23,001 nucleotides of DNA from Ruminococcaceae bacterium UBA5391 (GCA_002410755.1 DHOL01000052.1:8505-31505); one strand, 5' to 3'; positions 1-9,040 are shown, numbered from the stretch's first letter. Program-made: numbers and translations. The notes: generated by a model from the letters alone, not told the origin.

Positions 1-188
1 TCCTCCATTTTGGTGCAGCGCAGATTCCGGAGCGACTGTTCGCCAAGAACCCAGCGAACAGCGTCACTAATATTGCTTTTTCCGCTTCCGTTAGGCCCAA
101 CAACAGCGGTGATACCACTGTGAAAGGTCAGCGTGGTCTTGTCAGGGAACGTCTTGAATCCCTGAAGTTCCAGCGATTTTAACAGCAA
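1..188 (-). CDS. smc: Chromosome segregation protein SMC, N-terminal fragment (cut by window edge)
   Basis: SMC is the ATPase of the condensin-like complex (with ScpA and ScpB) that organises and segregates the chromosome. Only about the first 62 residues lie in the window. They read [18 protein letters not shown] and then carry a textbook Walker A motif, GPNGSGKSN, followed by [11 protein letters not shown], as in bacterial SMC heads. The chosen start is TTG at 188, preceded by GGAGGG with 7 bases of spacing. An ATG at 205 is in another frame and soon stops. The start lies 16 bases after the stop of the radical SAM gene, so smc is the last visible member of the operon. The hinge, coiled coils and C-terminal head lie outside the window. 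Confidence 0.93.
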   Translation of the reverse strand, partial: MLLKSLELQGFKTFPDKTTLTFHSGITAVVGPNGSGKSNISDAVRWVLGEQSLRNLRCTKME

Positions 189-204
189 GTCAAAGCCCTC
201 CGCA

Positions 205-1203
205 TCAGATGATTTTGATATCTCCGCGCGCAATACCAGAGTCTGCGGCTATCTGGGCGAAATATCCCGCCCGGCTGAGTGCCCTGATATTTTCCTTCTT
301 TTGCCCTATTGTCTGAGAAATACAGGCCGGGTTAACCAGAATTCTGATTTTCCCGGCAGAAATCTTGCTTTGATGTAGAGCCCCTAAAATTTTCCGAAGG
401 AACCTCCGGCTTTCACACAGTTCCCGAAACGCCGGATGCCATGGTCCGGCAAGCATATCGCGTTCCAGTTCCGGAGAAGCATGGAGGCCAAGGCGGATAA
501 CCGGTATACCGCGGGCTTCAAAAAAGCTAAGCAGTTCTGAACAAAGTGACACTGCTTCTTCCAAAGTCTGTGGGCGGTATTTCCCCTTTAGGTATGCTCT
601 GCCAAGCGGGGTGTTCCGGAGAACAATGGTCGGATAAATTCTCACACAGTCCGGGGAGAGAGTAGCCAAGCTTTCTGCTGTCCTCTTTGCGCCCGGATCG
701 CTGTCCCCCGCAAGGCCAGTCATCATTTGCAGCCCGAGGGAAAATCCCCTTGCATGGATCATTTTTGACGCCGACACAACCTGCCCTGACGTATGGCCTC
801 TGCCGTTGATAGCAAGGACATAGTCATCCATACTCTGTGCGCCAAGTTCAATCGTCGTTACCCCATAATGCTTCAAAATGCTGAGGATGTCCTCATCAAT
901 ATAGTCCGGGCGTGTTGAAATTCGTATCCCGGCAAATTTTTTCGTCCTTATGTAAGGCTCCGCTGCCTGAAGCAGGGAAAGCATATATCCTCTGTCAATT
1001 GCAGTAAAGCTTCCCCCGAAAAAAGCAATCTCCGCTTTTTCCGCAGCCAGCCCAAGACTTTTCAAGGCAGTCTCTGCTGCTCTGCGAACATCTTCTGGTC
1101 CTGGCTGACGTGAAAATCCCGTAATGCTTCGCTGGCTGCAAAAGCTGCACTGATGCGGACAGCCATTATTTGGAACAAACAGTGCTATATTAGCGTGTCT
1201 CAA
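205..1203 (-). CDS. Elp3-like radical SAM protein, short form without acetyltransferase domain
   Basis: A 332-residue radical SAM enzyme. Near the N-terminus CPHQCSFC gives the CxxxCxxC cluster-binding motif (Cys15, Cys19, Cys22) for a 4Fe-4S cluster that cleaves S-adenosylmethionine. It is followed by [11 protein letters not shown], matching the glycine-rich strand of the Elp3/YhcC group, and by GLQMMTGL. Full Elp3 proteins run well over 500 residues and end in a GNAT acetyltransferase domain; this protein ends at the radical SAM fold plus a short tail, so tRNA wobble-uridine modification cannot be assumed. The start is TTG at 1203, overlapping the rnc stop by 4 bases (TTGA), which suggests translational coupling. 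Genes of this type often sit between rnc and smc in Clostridia. The substrate is unknown. Confidence 0.85.
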   Translation of the reverse strand: MRHANIALFVPNNGCPHQCSFCSQRSITGFSRQPGPEDVRRAAETALKSLGLAAEKAEIAFFGGSFTAIDRGYMLSLLQAAEPYIRTKKFAGIRISTRPDYIDEDILSILKHYGVTTIELGAQSMDDYVLAINGRGHTSGQVVSASKMIHARGFSLGLQMMTGLAGDSDPGAKRTAESLATLSPDCVRIYPTIVLRNTPLGRAYLKGKYRPQTLEEAVSLCSELLSFFEARGIPVIRLGLHASPELERDMLAGPWHPAFRELCESRRFLRKILGALHQSKISAGKIRILVNPACISQTIGQKKENIRALSRAGYFAQIAADSGIARGDIKII

Positions 1204-1874
1204 TATCCCATCAGTTCCAATGCCTCCCGGGCTGCCTGCTGCTCAGCTTCCTTTTTACTGCGGCCGCCACCTTTTCCAACCCGGTTGCCGTCCAACAAGA
1301 CTTCAACTGTAAAATGTTTATCATGGTCCGGGCCGCTTTCCCCAGTCAGGACATATTCAAGGCTTTCCTCCGGATTCTTCTGGACTATTTCCTGAAGGGC
1401 AGTCTTGTAATCCTTAAATGCCTTTGGCTTTGACTTTTTTAAAAGGGGAAGTACAAAACGGAGGATAAACTTCTGAGCCTCTTGAAGCCCGCCATCCAGG
1501 TAAACGGCAGCAGTAACTGATTCAAATGCATCCGCAAGAATGGAAGAGCGGCTCCGGCCACCGGAATTCTGCTCACCGTGGCTTAAAAGCAGATAATTTC
1601 CAATTTCAATCTGCTGAGAAAATTCACAGCAGGCCTTTTCACAGACAAGTGCCGCGCGTTTCTTTGTCAGCTCGCCTTCCGGCAGACGCGGATAATTCTT
1701 GAACAAATAATCGGCAACAACAAATCCAAGGATAGAATCGCCGAGAAATTCCAGCCGTTCATTGCTGTTGCATGGAGCGTGGCATTCATTGGCATAGGAG
1801 GAATGTGTCAATGCCGTCTTCAGGTATTCCTTGTTTTTAAACTGATACTGTAGTTTTTCTTCCAACTCTGTCAT
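1200..1874 (-). CDS. rnc: Ribonuclease III
   Basis: A double-strand-specific endoribonuclease that processes rRNA precursors and structured mRNAs; 224 residues, normal for the family. The signature NERLEFLGDS lies at residues 38-47, giving metal-binding Glu42 and Asp46, and LADAFESV supplies the second acidic pair, Asp115 and Glu118. A double-stranded RNA-binding domain fills roughly residues 153-222, ending in the GGGRSKKEAEQQAA helix typical of the fold. The ATG at 1874 overlaps the plsX stop as ATGA, and the rnc stop overlaps the downstream radical SAM start, so it sits in the middle of a coupled operon. The usual clostridial neighbour acpP is absent between plsX and rnc. Confidence 0.97.
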   Translation of the reverse strand: MTELEEKLQYQFKNKEYLKTALTHSSYANECHAPCNSNERLEFLGDSILGFVVADYLFKNYPRLPEGELTKKRAALVCEKACCEFSQQIEIGNYLLLSHGEQNSGGRSRSSILADAFESVTAAVYLDGGLQEAQKFILRFVLPLLKKSKPKAFKDYKTALQEIVQKNPEESLEYVLTGESGPDHDKHFTVEVLLDGNRVGKGGGRSKKEAEQQAAREALELMGY

Positions 1875-2917
1875 TTGTTATCGCTCCCGAGTCCGGATTT
1901 ATCATAATTGAAAGGATGCTTTTCGCTCTGGTATTTGCCCAGAGCTGCAACAATTTCTTCGGTAACATGTCCATTTACATAAGCTTTTGTCAGCCGGATT
2001 GCATTATAGAAAGTTTTTGCCTTAGAGCTCCCATGTGCTTTAAACACCGGCTTGGCACAGCCAACAAGAGGAGCACCGCCGTATTCATTATAATCAAAGT
2101 CTTTTTTAAATTTTTTCAGGTCTTTCAGCACAAGTGCCGCTGAGACTTTGCTGTGAAAGCTGCTTGTAAAAATTTCTTTCAGTTTACCCATCAGCAGGAT
2201 GGCAACACCTTCGTACATTTTGAGAATCATATTCCCGGTAAAGCCATCTGTAACAACTACTTCTCCAGCATCGTTTGGGACATCACGCGCCTCCACATTG
2301 CCGATAAAATTCAGCCCGGAATTTTTCAAAAGCTGAAAAGCTTCCCGCTGAAGCAGGTTGCCTTTCTTCTCTTCTGTACCGATGTTTGCAAGAGAAACGC
2401 GCGGATTCTTAAAATTCATAACTTTATCCATATAGATTGAGCCCATGATGCCAAATTGCTGAAGCATTTCCGGTTTGCAGTCTACATTTGCACCACAGTC
2501 AATCAGCATAAAGCAGCTATTCCTGTTGGGGATGACTGGCGCAAATGCAATACGGCTTACCCCATGGATGCGCTTTACAATCAGCGTAGCCCCTACGACA
2601 AGTGCACCACTGTTTCCAGCAGAAATGAAAGCATCTCCTTTTCCCTCCGAAAGAGCTTTCAGCCCGATAGCCATAGAGCAGTCTTTTTTTGAGCGCATGA
2701 TTTCGCCTGGGCTTTCCTTCATGGTAATGGCATAAGGAGCGTCCAGAATTTCCATGCGGTTAAGGGAGATTCCGTTCTCCTCCGCAACACGGCGGATTTC
2801 TTTTTCCTGCCCGGTTAACAGGATATCAAGGTCAAGATTATTGGCGGCCATCTCACAGCCCTTGATAATTTGGAGCGGCGCATTATCACCGCCAAATGCG
2901 TCTACAATAATTTTCAT
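1871..2917 (-). CDS. plsX: Phosphate acyltransferase PlsX
   Basis: PlsX converts acyl-ACP to acyl-phosphate, the acyl donor for PlsY in the first step of glycerophospholipid synthesis; it is a peripheral membrane enzyme. The 348-residue protein starts MKIIVDAFGGDNAP, the PlsX N-terminal signature, and carries the SAGNSGALVVGATL and VVTDGFTGNM motifs of the family. The ATG at 2917 has GAGGAG about 8 bases upstream. The stop overlaps the rnc start (ATGA). Genes for fatty acid synthesis usually surround plsX; here it follows trmFO after a 52-base gap that contains only a short C4/G4 hairpin, and no acyl carrier gene or FapR-like control site was seen nearby. Confidence 0.97.
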   Translation of the reverse strand: MKIIVDAFGGDNAPLQIIKGCEMAANNLDLDILLTGQEKEIRRVAEENGISLNRMEILDAPYAITMKESPGEIMRSKKDCSMAIGLKALSEGKGDAFISAGNSGALVVGATLIVKRIHGVSRIAFAPVIPNRNSCFMLIDCGANVDCKPEMLQQFGIMGSIYMDKVMNFKNPRVSLANIGTEEKKGNLLQREAFQLLKNSGLNFIGNVEARDVPNDAGEVVVTDGFTGNMILKMYEGVAILLMGKLKEIFTSSFHSKVSAALVLKDLKKFKKDFDYNEYGGAPLVGCAKPVFKAHGSSKAKTFYNAIRLTKAYVNGHVTEEIVAALGKYQSEKHPFNYDKSGLGSDNK

Positions 2918-2969
2918 TGCAGCATCTCCTCATCAATATAATACTCCCCGATCAAGGGGGGCTATCCAG

Positions 2970-4280
2970 TTAAATCAGGCAGTCCAGTGAAAGCTGAAGA
3001 TCTTTCAAAGCGCGTTCTGAAAGGGCAGAATACCGTTCCCGCTTATCACGTATTTTCTCAGAAAGCGGAGGCAAAATGCCAAAATTGGAACCCATGGGCT
3101 GAAATGGGCCTTCCCCGCCGTTTGCTACATACCGGCAAAGGGCGCCGGTCATCGTCGTTTCTGGTGGAAGATACTGTCCTTTTCCCTCTAAACTCCGTGC
3201 AGCATTAATCCCGGCAAGTATACCGGAAGAAGCAGATTCCATATACCCTTCCACCCCGGTAATCTGGCCGGCGAAAAAAAGATTCGGCTTACTTTTTACC
3301 CTAAAATCAGTTGAGAGGATTGCAGGTGAATTTAAAAATGTGTTTCGGTGCATAACGCCGTACCGAACAAACTCGGCATGTCCGAGGCCAGGGATCATTC
3401 CAAACACACGCTTCTGCTCACCAAATTTTAAATTAGTCTGGAAACCGACCAGATTGTACATGCTGCCGCGTTTATCTTCCCGGCGTAGCTGCAACACTGC
3501 CCATGGACGATGTCCAGTCTTTGGATCCCGCAGGCCCACAGGCTTCATTGGACCGAAGCGAAGGGTATTTTCTCCGCGCCCGGCCATAACCTCAATGGGC
3601 ATACAGCCCTCGTACACTTTAGGGTCAGCTGTATCGAACCCATGGATTGGGGCTCGTTCTGCAGAAAGAAGCGCATGGTAAAATGCCTCATATTCTTCTT
3701 CGTTCATTGGGCAGTTTAGATATGCATTGTCTTCCCCACGGTTATAGCGTGACGCTGCAAATACTTTACTATAATCCAGACTCTCTGCCGTGACAATTGG
3801 TGCTGCGGCATCAAAAAAGCTAAGACTTCCACCGAACATTTGAAAAATCTTCGATGCAAGTGCATTGGGCGTAAGTGGGCCGGTTGCAATGATATTCAGT
3901 CCATCAGACGGTATTTCAGTAATTTCTTCCCTGTGAAGGCAGATAGACGGCTGAGAAATGACTTTTTCGGTAACCGTCTTGGAAAACGCATCACGGTCAA
4001 CAGCAAGTGCACCGCCTGCCGGGACACGGCAGGCATAGGCACATGGAACGAGCAGCGAGCCCAAACGCCGCATCTCTTCTTTGAGAAGCCCGCAGGCACT
4101 TTCTATCCGTTCTGCTTTAAGGGAATTAGAACATACAAGTTCTGCCAGGTTTTCACTGCGATGCGCCGGAGAAAAACGGCAGGGCTTCATCTCATAAAGG
4201 TCAGTTTGAATTCCGTGGCATGCTAGCTGCCATGCTGCCTCACATCCTGCAAGCCCAGCACCAATAACCCGAACGCTCAT
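2970..4280 (-). CDS. trmFO: Methylenetetrahydrofolate-tRNA-(uracil-5-)-methyltransferase TrmFO
   Basis: Makes 5-methyluridine at position 54 of the tRNA T loop, using 5,10-methylenetetrahydrofolate and FAD instead of S-adenosylmethionine; cytoplasmic. The 436-residue protein opens with the FAD dinucleotide motif GAGLAGCEAAW (residues 7-17). The two cysteines known to be important in the family are present: Cys50 in ELVCSNSLKAE and Cys226 in EGCMPIEVMAGRG. LFFAGQITGVEGYMES near the C-terminus is the second FAD-contact block. The ATG at 4280 overlaps the topA stop (ATGA), and trmFO next to topA and dprA is a common Firmicutes arrangement. It is distinguished from GidA/MnmG by its shorter length and these motifs. 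Confidence 0.96.
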   Translation of the reverse strand: MSVRVIGAGLAGCEAAWQLACHGIQTDLYEMKPCRFSPAHRSENLAELVCSNSLKAERIESACGLLKEEMRRLGSLLVPCAYACRVPAGGALAVDRDAFSKTVTEKVISQPSICLHREEITEIPSDGLNIIATGPLTPNALASKIFQMFGGSLSFFDAAAPIVTAESLDYSKVFAASRYNRGEDNAYLNCPMNEEEYEAFYHALLSAERAPIHGFDTADPKVYEGCMPIEVMAGRGENTLRFGPMKPVGLRDPKTGHRPWAVLQLRREDKRGSMYNLVGFQTNLKFGEQKRVFGMIPGLGHAEFVRYGVMHRNTFLNSPAILSTDFRVKSKPNLFFAGQITGVEGYMESASSGILAGINAARSLEGKGQYLPPETTMTGALCRYVANGGEGPFQPMGSNFGILPPLSEKIRDKRERYSALSERALKDLQLSLDCLI

Positions 4281-6361
4281 TCATCCTCCGTTCTTTCATA
4301 GCCGCAACCCGGTGTAATACAATAATATTTGGGGTGCTTTCCCTTTTTTTTCAGCAAGGTCTTGCCGCAGTGCGGACATTTTTCTTTGGTCGGCTCATCC
4401 CACGAGATAAAGTCGCATTTCGGGTAATTGGAACAGCCATAGAAAATGCGTCCCTTCTTTGTATGCTTAATGACAACTTTTCCATCACACTTCGGGCAGT
4501 CTGCACCGTTCATCTCAACATACTTCTTGACATTTTTACACTCTGGATAGCCCGGGCAGGCAAGAAATTTTCCATATTTTCCAGTTTTAATGACCATATG
4601 GCGTCCACATTTTTCACAAATAACATCTGTAACGTCTTCCTTAAGCTGAATCTTGACGCCTTTCATGGATTCTTTTGCTGATTTGAGTGTCTTGTCAAAA
4701 TCGCTGTAGAAATCGCTCAGCTCTGAAACCCAGTCGGCTTTTCCACTTTGGACATCATCAAGGTCACTTTCTACCTGCGCTGTAAATTTTACATTTACAA
4801 TTTTTGGGAAATGCTTTTTTAACAGTTTGGTAACGGTCTCACCGAGCTCTGTCGGTTTCAAAGCTTTCCCATCGCGCACGACATATTCTCGCGCCATAAT
4901 CGTAGAAATTGTAACAGCATACGTAGAAGGACGCCCAATGCCATTTTCTTCAAGGGCTTTAATTAGGGAAGCCTCAGTAAAGCGCGGAGGCGGAAGAGTA
5001 AAATGCTGGCTCCCCGCAATTCCTTTCAGCGTAAGGGACATGCCTTTTGCCAGTTCAGGCAAAACAGCATTTTTGCCTTCTTCTTTATCATCTTTTGCTT
5101 CTTCATAAAGAACGGTAAAGCCATCAAATGTTACTGAATATCCGGATGTTTTAAAAATATAATTTTTTGCCTGAATGGTTATCGAGACGGTGCTTTGCAG
5201 GCAATTTGCCATTTGGCTGGCAAGGAATCGCTCCCAGATAAGTTTATACAGCTTATACTGCTCTGAAGAAAGGCTGTCCTTGACCTGATCAGGAGAAAGG
5301 CTTGGTACAGTTGGACGTATCGCTTCATGACCGTCCTGAGCATTTGCACGGGACTTATAATGGCGCGGGGATTCCGGCAGGTACTTTTCGCCCCAGCGGC
5401 CGCGGATATAGTCTGCGGCTGCACCGATTGCTTCTTCGGAAATGCGCAGCGAATCAGTCCTCATATAAGTAATCAGTCCGATTGCACCCATCCCTTTGAT
5501 ATCCACGCCTTCATAAAGCTCCTGGGCAACTTTCATGGTGCGGCGAGCCTGAAAGCCAAGTCGGCGGGATGCTTCCTGCTGCATGGTTGAAGTCGAAAAT
5601 GGCGGCACCGGAGATTTCCTCCTGGTACCTTTTTTGACATTGCTTATTGTAAAGTCTGCATCCTTTAAATCTGTAAGGATCCGATCAGATTGTTCCTTAT
5701 TTTTAATCTGGATTTTCCCGTTTTCATCGCCGTAAAGGAAAGCCACAAAGGATTTATGGGAACCCTTGGGAATCAGATTGGCCTCAATGGACCAGTATTC
5801 TTCCGGGATAAATGAGCAAATTTCATCTTCACGGTCGACAATCAACCGAACGGCAACCGACTGGACACGACCTGCAGAAAGCCCATGACGGATTTTCTGT
5901 GAAAGAAATGGACTCAACTTGTAGCCCACCAGGCGGTCAAGAATCCGGCGGCACTGCTGCGCATTTACAAGGTCCTGGTCAATAATGCGCGGCGTATTCA
6001 TGCCGGCTGAAATACCTGTCTTTGTAATTTCGTTAAAAGTCACACGGTTTTTCTGCTTTGTATCAAGCCCAAGAAGATAGGCAAGGTGCCAGGAAATTGC
6101 TTCTCCTTCACGGTCAGGGTCTGTTGCAAGCAGCACGGAATCGCTTTTTGATGCTTTTTCCTTCAGCTTTTCAACAAGCTTTTCTTTCCCTTTAATAATT
6201 TCGTACTTCGGCTTAAAGTCGTTTTTAATATCTACGCTTAAACGGTTCTCCGGCAGATCACGGACATGCCCCATAGAGGCAATTACATCATACCCGGAAC
6301 CGAGATACTTCTGAATTGTCTTTGCTTTCGCCGGCGATTCAACGATTACAAGTTTCGACAC
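4277..6361 (-). CDS. topA: DNA topoisomerase I (type IA)
   Basis: Relaxes negative supercoils by single-strand passage. The 694-residue protein begins with the TOPRIM domain (KLVIVESPAKAKTI; acidic DPDREGE at 81-87). The catalytic tyrosine is Tyr299 within LITYMRTDS. The C-terminus has three four-cysteine zinc modules: CEKCG...CPGYPEC, CPKCD...CSNYPKC and CPHCG...CITPGC. Length and layout fit clostridial TopA. The start is GTG at 6361, with a GGGGTGG purine run about 6 bases upstream; the next gene, trmFO, overlaps its stop by 4 bases. The 33 bases between dprA and topA hold only the ribosome site, so topA is probably co-transcribed with dprA. Confidence 0.98.
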   Translation of the reverse strand: MSKLVIVESPAKAKTIQKYLGSGYDVIASMGHVRDLPENRLSVDIKNDFKPKYEIIKGKEKLVEKLKEKASKSDSVLLATDPDREGEAISWHLAYLLGLDTKQKNRVTFNEITKTGISAGMNTPRIIDQDLVNAQQCRRILDRLVGYKLSPFLSQKIRHGLSAGRVQSVAVRLIVDREDEICSFIPEEYWSIEANLIPKGSHKSFVAFLYGDENGKIQIKNKEQSDRILTDLKDADFTISNVKKGTRRKSPVPPFSTSTMQQEASRRLGFQARRTMKVAQELYEGVDIKGMGAIGLITYMRTDSLRISEEAIGAAADYIRGRWGEKYLPESPRHYKSRANAQDGHEAIRPTVPSLSPDQVKDSLSSEQYKLYKLIWERFLASQMANCLQSTVSITIQAKNYIFKTSGYSVTFDGFTVLYEEAKDDKEEGKNAVLPELAKGMSLTLKGIAGSQHFTLPPPRFTEASLIKALEENGIGRPSTYAVTISTIMAREYVVRDGKALKPTELGETVTKLLKKHFPKIVNVKFTAQVESDLDDVQSGKADWVSELSDFYSDFDKTLKSAKESMKGVKIQLKEDVTDVICEKCGRHMVIKTGKYGKFLACPGYPECKNVKKYVEMNGADCPKCDGKVVIKHTKKGRIFYGCSNYPKCDFISWDEPTKEKCPHCGKTLLKKKGKHPKYYCITPGCGYERTEDE

Positions 6362-6394
6362 GAAACCACCCCATCATTTTATTTTCACAGTACA

Positions 6395-7558
6395 CTACCG
6401 CGGCAGACTGTAGCGCCCGCCGGAATATGACTTTGCAGCACCATTCAATTCTAGTTCTGTCAGTGCGCTTAAAAGGCGTGAAGCATTCAGTCCAGTCTTT
6501 TCTCCAATTTTGGAAAGGTGAACCGGCGTTCCTGTCAGGACGCTGTAGACTTTTCTTGCGTCGTCTGACATGTCAGCTTTTTGGAGAAAACTACAGCTTT
6601 GTGTTTCTTGTTTTTTGACAACACCATTATCCATTATCATATCATCTGCCGCGCTGACGTCAAGACTAATTTTCTCAGGATAGCGTTCCGCATATTCCTC
6701 CAGAATATCCTGGGCACAGCTTACTGGCTTTGCGCCATCCCTAATAAGTTTATTGACGCCCTGTGAAACAGGGCTCAGAATATCGGCCGGGACTGCAAAG
6801 ACGTCGCGTCCTTGGTCTGCGGCATACCCTGCTGTAATCAGGGAGCCGCTTCGAAATGCAGCTTCCACTACAAGTGTTCCAACCGAAAGCCCTGATATAA
6901 TTCGGTTGCGGATTGGAAAGTTAGAGCTCATTGCCTGCGTATCCGGTGGAAATTCAGAAACCAGTGCACCATTCTGCGCAATCACATCACGCAGCGCGGC
7001 ATTCACCATCAAATAGTCAGCACCAATGCCACAGCCAAGCACACAGACTGTTTTTCCTCCGGCCTGCAAGGCACCTTTGTGAGCTGCCGCATCAATTCCG
7101 ACTGCGCCTCCGCTGATAACTGCTGATCCCTTCCTTACAAGGCCGTAGGCAATGCTTCTTGCCGCAGTTCTGCCGGTAGCGGTTGCTTTCCTCGTCCCAA
7201 CAATGGCAATGGGTGGGCGCGAAACTAAGTCTGGAATTTTTCCCTTGACAAACAGTGCACATGGAAAAGCTGAAATTTGCTTCAGTAATTCGGGATATTC
7301 CACGTCATCCGGTGTTAAAACCCGCTGTCCCATTTTCAAAGCAAATTCCAACTCCGCTTCGGCATTGGAAATTGACCAGGTACTCATCCGGTATATTTCT
7401 TTTTGGGTAAAGTATCCTTCTAAAAGCCATGCCTGACGTCCAGCTTCATAAAAATCCTGTACAGACGGATACGTTTCCAAAATTCGTTCCGGTTTGGAGC
7501 TCCCTGCCCCAAGAGAATGCTGCAGCCATAACCAATATGCTCTTGTATCGCCTTTCAT
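6395..7558 (-). CDS. dprA: DNA-processing protein DprA (Smf)
   Basis: Binds incoming single-stranded DNA and loads RecA during natural transformation; it is widely conserved even in bacteria with no known competence. The 387-residue protein has an N-terminal helical region, then the Rossmann-like core with IVGTRKATATGR (residues 119-130) and ISGGAVGIDAAAH (148-160). LVSEFPP and FPIRNRIISGLS are further DprA signatures. The last 60 or so residues (TPVHLSKIGEKTGLNASRLL) form the winged-helix tail seen in many homologues. The ATG at 7558 overlaps the stop of the upstream methyltransferase gene (ATGA). No other competence gene is present in the window. Confidence 0.96.
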   Translation of the reverse strand: MKGDTRAYWLWLQHSLGAGSSKPERILETYPSVQDFYEAGRQAWLLEGYFTQKEIYRMSTWSISNAEAELEFALKMGQRVLTPDDVEYPELLKQISAFPCALFVKGKIPDLVSRPPIAIVGTRKATATGRTAARSIAYGLVRKGSAVISGGAVGIDAAAHKGALQAGGKTVCVLGCGIGADYLMVNAALRDVIAQNGALVSEFPPDTQAMSSNFPIRNRIISGLSVGTLVVEAAFRSGSLITAGYAADQGRDVFAVPADILSPVSQGVNKLIRDGAKPVSCAQDILEEYAERYPEKISLDVSAADDMIMDNGVVKKQETQSCSFLQKADMSDDARKVYSVLTGTPVHLSKIGEKTGLNASRLLSALTELELNGAAKSYSGGRYSLPR

Positions 7559-8367
7559 TCAGGACAGTCATCCCTTCGTGTCATTTCCCACATCAGAATT
7601 GCGGCAGATGCGGCTGCGTTGAGGGACTCTGCTCGGCCGCGCATCGGGATTGTAACCCGGTGGCCGCAGGCACGCTTTGTTTTTTCTGTCAGTCCGTTTC
7701 CCTCGTTGCCAATTGCCACTGCGGATGGTTCTCCTGAAAAGCAGACCGCTGTCACAGGCTCTGCGGCAGCGTCTGGCACAGCGGCAAATGTTTGAAAGCC
7801 AAGGTCATTCAGGTGATTGATAGCCTCAGAAGTATCCGGAAAGACAAAAATTGGAAGACGAAATACTGCACCCATGCTGGAGCGGAGAACTTTGGGAGAA
7901 TAGATGTCACAGCAGCTCCCGCCAAGCAGGACTCCATTAATGCCAAGTGCCTCTGCCGTCCGCAGGACTGCACCAAGGTTTGCAGGATCCTGTATGTTTT
8001 CAAGCACAGTCAGGCAGCTCCCTGTTGTCACAGCCGGAAATTTGCCTTTTTCTGTTGGCATGGAGCAAATGCAGAAAATTCCCTGAGGACTTTTTGTTTT
8101 AGAAAGATACTTTGCCACAGAATCAGATATTTTGTATTCCATCCGGCAGGATTCCCGAATGGAGTGAAGGTAGACTCCATATTTTTCTTCCGCCTCTTTG
8201 GTAACAAGCAGCATGCGTATTTTAAGTCCGCTTGTTGCCGCGTCTGCGCAGAGGCGCGCCCCTTCCACGGAAAAACAATGTTCTTCCCGGCGCTTTCGGG
8301 AAGAACTGGAGAAGTTCATGTATTGCCGAACCAATTCATTTTTTCTGCTTGTAATCTCAGCAGTCAT
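7555..8367 (-). CDS. SpoU/TrmH-family RNA 2'-O-ribose methyltransferase
   Basis: A SPOUT-fold enzyme that methylates a ribose 2'-oxygen in rRNA or tRNA using S-adenosylmethionine; 270 residues. The N-terminal ~105 residues form the small RNA-substrate-binding domain (SVEGARLCADA). The catalytic domain shows the three SpoU motifs: ENIQDPANLGAVLRTAEALG (123-142), AVAIGNEGNGL (216-226) and IPMRGRAESLNAAASAAI (240-257), forming the trefoil knot. The RNA target cannot be read from sequence; the closest named groups are RlmB/TsnR-like. The ATG at 8367 has GGAG only about 3 bases upstream, with a G5 run further back. It is the first gene after the rplT terminator and may head the long downstream operon, but I could not assign a convincing promoter. 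Confidence 0.9.
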   Translation of the reverse strand: MTAEITSRKNELVRQYMNFSSSSRKRREEHCFSVEGARLCADAATSGLKIRMLLVTKEAEEKYGVYLHSIRESCRMEYKISDSVAKYLSKTKSPQGIFCICSMPTEKGKFPAVTTGSCLTVLENIQDPANLGAVLRTAEALGINGVLLGGSCCDIYSPKVLRSSMGAVFRLPIFVFPDTSEAINHLNDLGFQTFAAVPDAAAEPVTAVCFSGEPSAVAIGNEGNGLTEKTKRACGHRVTIPMRGRAESLNAAASAAILMWEMTRRDDCPE

Positions 8368-8387
8368 TGACTCCGAAACCCCCGGTT

Positions 8388-8424
8388 ATAAAATAAATGC
8401 GCCCGGAACAACCGCCCGGGCGCA
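8388..8424 (-). terminator. Rho-independent terminator of infC-rpmI-rplT
   Basis: On the minus strand TGCGCCCGG (8424-8416) pairs perfectly with CCGGGCGCA (8406-8398) across a 9-base loop. The hairpin is followed by TTTATTTTAT. It begins 11 bases after the rplT stop and separates the ribosomal operon from the methyltransferase gene. Confidence 0.88.
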
Positions 8425-8434
8425 AATTCCGCTT

Positions 8435-8788
8435 TTAAAGCGCTGCCTTTGCTTTTTCGACAAGGCTCTTAAAAGCAGCCTCATCTGAAACAGCAATCTC
8501 TGAAAGCATCTTCCTGTTCAGCGTGACACCGGCTTTTTTCAAGCCATTCATAAATACCGAATAGGTCATGCCATTTGCACGGCAGCCTGCAGAAATACGG
8601 GTAATCCAAAGGCGGCGAAAATCGCGTTTTTTTGCCCTGCGGCCTGCAAAAGCATAGTTGCCGGATTTCATGACGGCCTGTTTGGCCATTTTAAAATGTT
8701 TGCTCTTAGAACCAAAATAGCCTTTTGCAAGCTTTAAGGTCTTTTTTCTCCTCTTGCGCGTCATAAGCGCACCCTTTACACGTGCCAT
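8435..8788 (-). CDS. rplT: 50S ribosomal protein L20
   Basis: A 117-residue 23S rRNA-binding protein needed for early large-subunit assembly. In Firmicutes it also represses its own operon by binding the infC leader. The start is ATG at 8788 ([16 protein letters not shown]), with GGAGG 8 bases upstream; a longer reading from a TTG at 8803 would begin inside that ribosome site and is not credible. The very basic N-terminus, [15 protein letters not shown] and the [16 protein letters not shown] block (here [15 protein letters not shown]) are family signatures. It is the last gene of the operon, 54 bases after rpmI and just before a strong terminator. Confidence 0.98.
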   Translation of the reverse strand: MARVKGALMTRKRRKKTLKLAKGYFGSKSKHFKMAKQAVMKSGNYAFAGRRAKKRDFRRLWITRISAGCRANGMTYSVFMNGLKKAGVTLNRKMLSEIAVSDEAAFKSLVEKAKAAL

Positions 8789-8842
8789 TTTATATACCTC
8801 CAATAAACGGTTAAAATTCTAAAAACAAGAGAGACAGCTCAG

Positions 8843-9040
8843 TCATTTGTAGGGAATAAGCCTTTTAATTTGGTAAACATTAGTTTTATCGGCGACAGTC
8901 GTCTTTCTGAGGTTCCTCGTGCGTTTTGTTGTCTTCTTGTTCAGAATATGACTCTTGTAAGCGTGCGCGCGGATAACTTTTCCGGATTTGGACAGCTTAA
9001 AACGCTTTTTAGCTCCGGTATGTGTTTTAATCTTAGGCAT
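8843..9040 (-). CDS. rpmI: 50S ribosomal protein L35
   Basis: A small basic protein of the large ribosomal subunit; 65 residues, normal length. It begins [20 protein letters not shown], the L35 signature, and has the usual Lys/Arg-rich centre ([13 protein letters not shown]). The ATG at 9040 follows the infC stop by 17 bases, with an AGGAGG-type ribosome site in the gap. It lies between infC and rplT in the standard order. Confidence 0.97.
   Translation of the reverse strand: MPKIKTHTGAKKRFKLSKSGKVIRAHAYKSHILNKKTTKRTRNLRKTTVADKTNVYQIKRLIPYK

Noticed and set aside
3840..4226. Plus-strand frame of 128 codons opposite trmFO
   Set aside because: It lies wholly antisense to a well-supported gene; composition (many Cys, Arg, Phe) is that of a shadow frame.
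7792..8370. Plus-strand frame of 192 codons opposite the SpoU methyltransferase gene
   Set aside because: Long, but fully antisense to a gene with all three SpoU motifs, and no ribosome site was seen.
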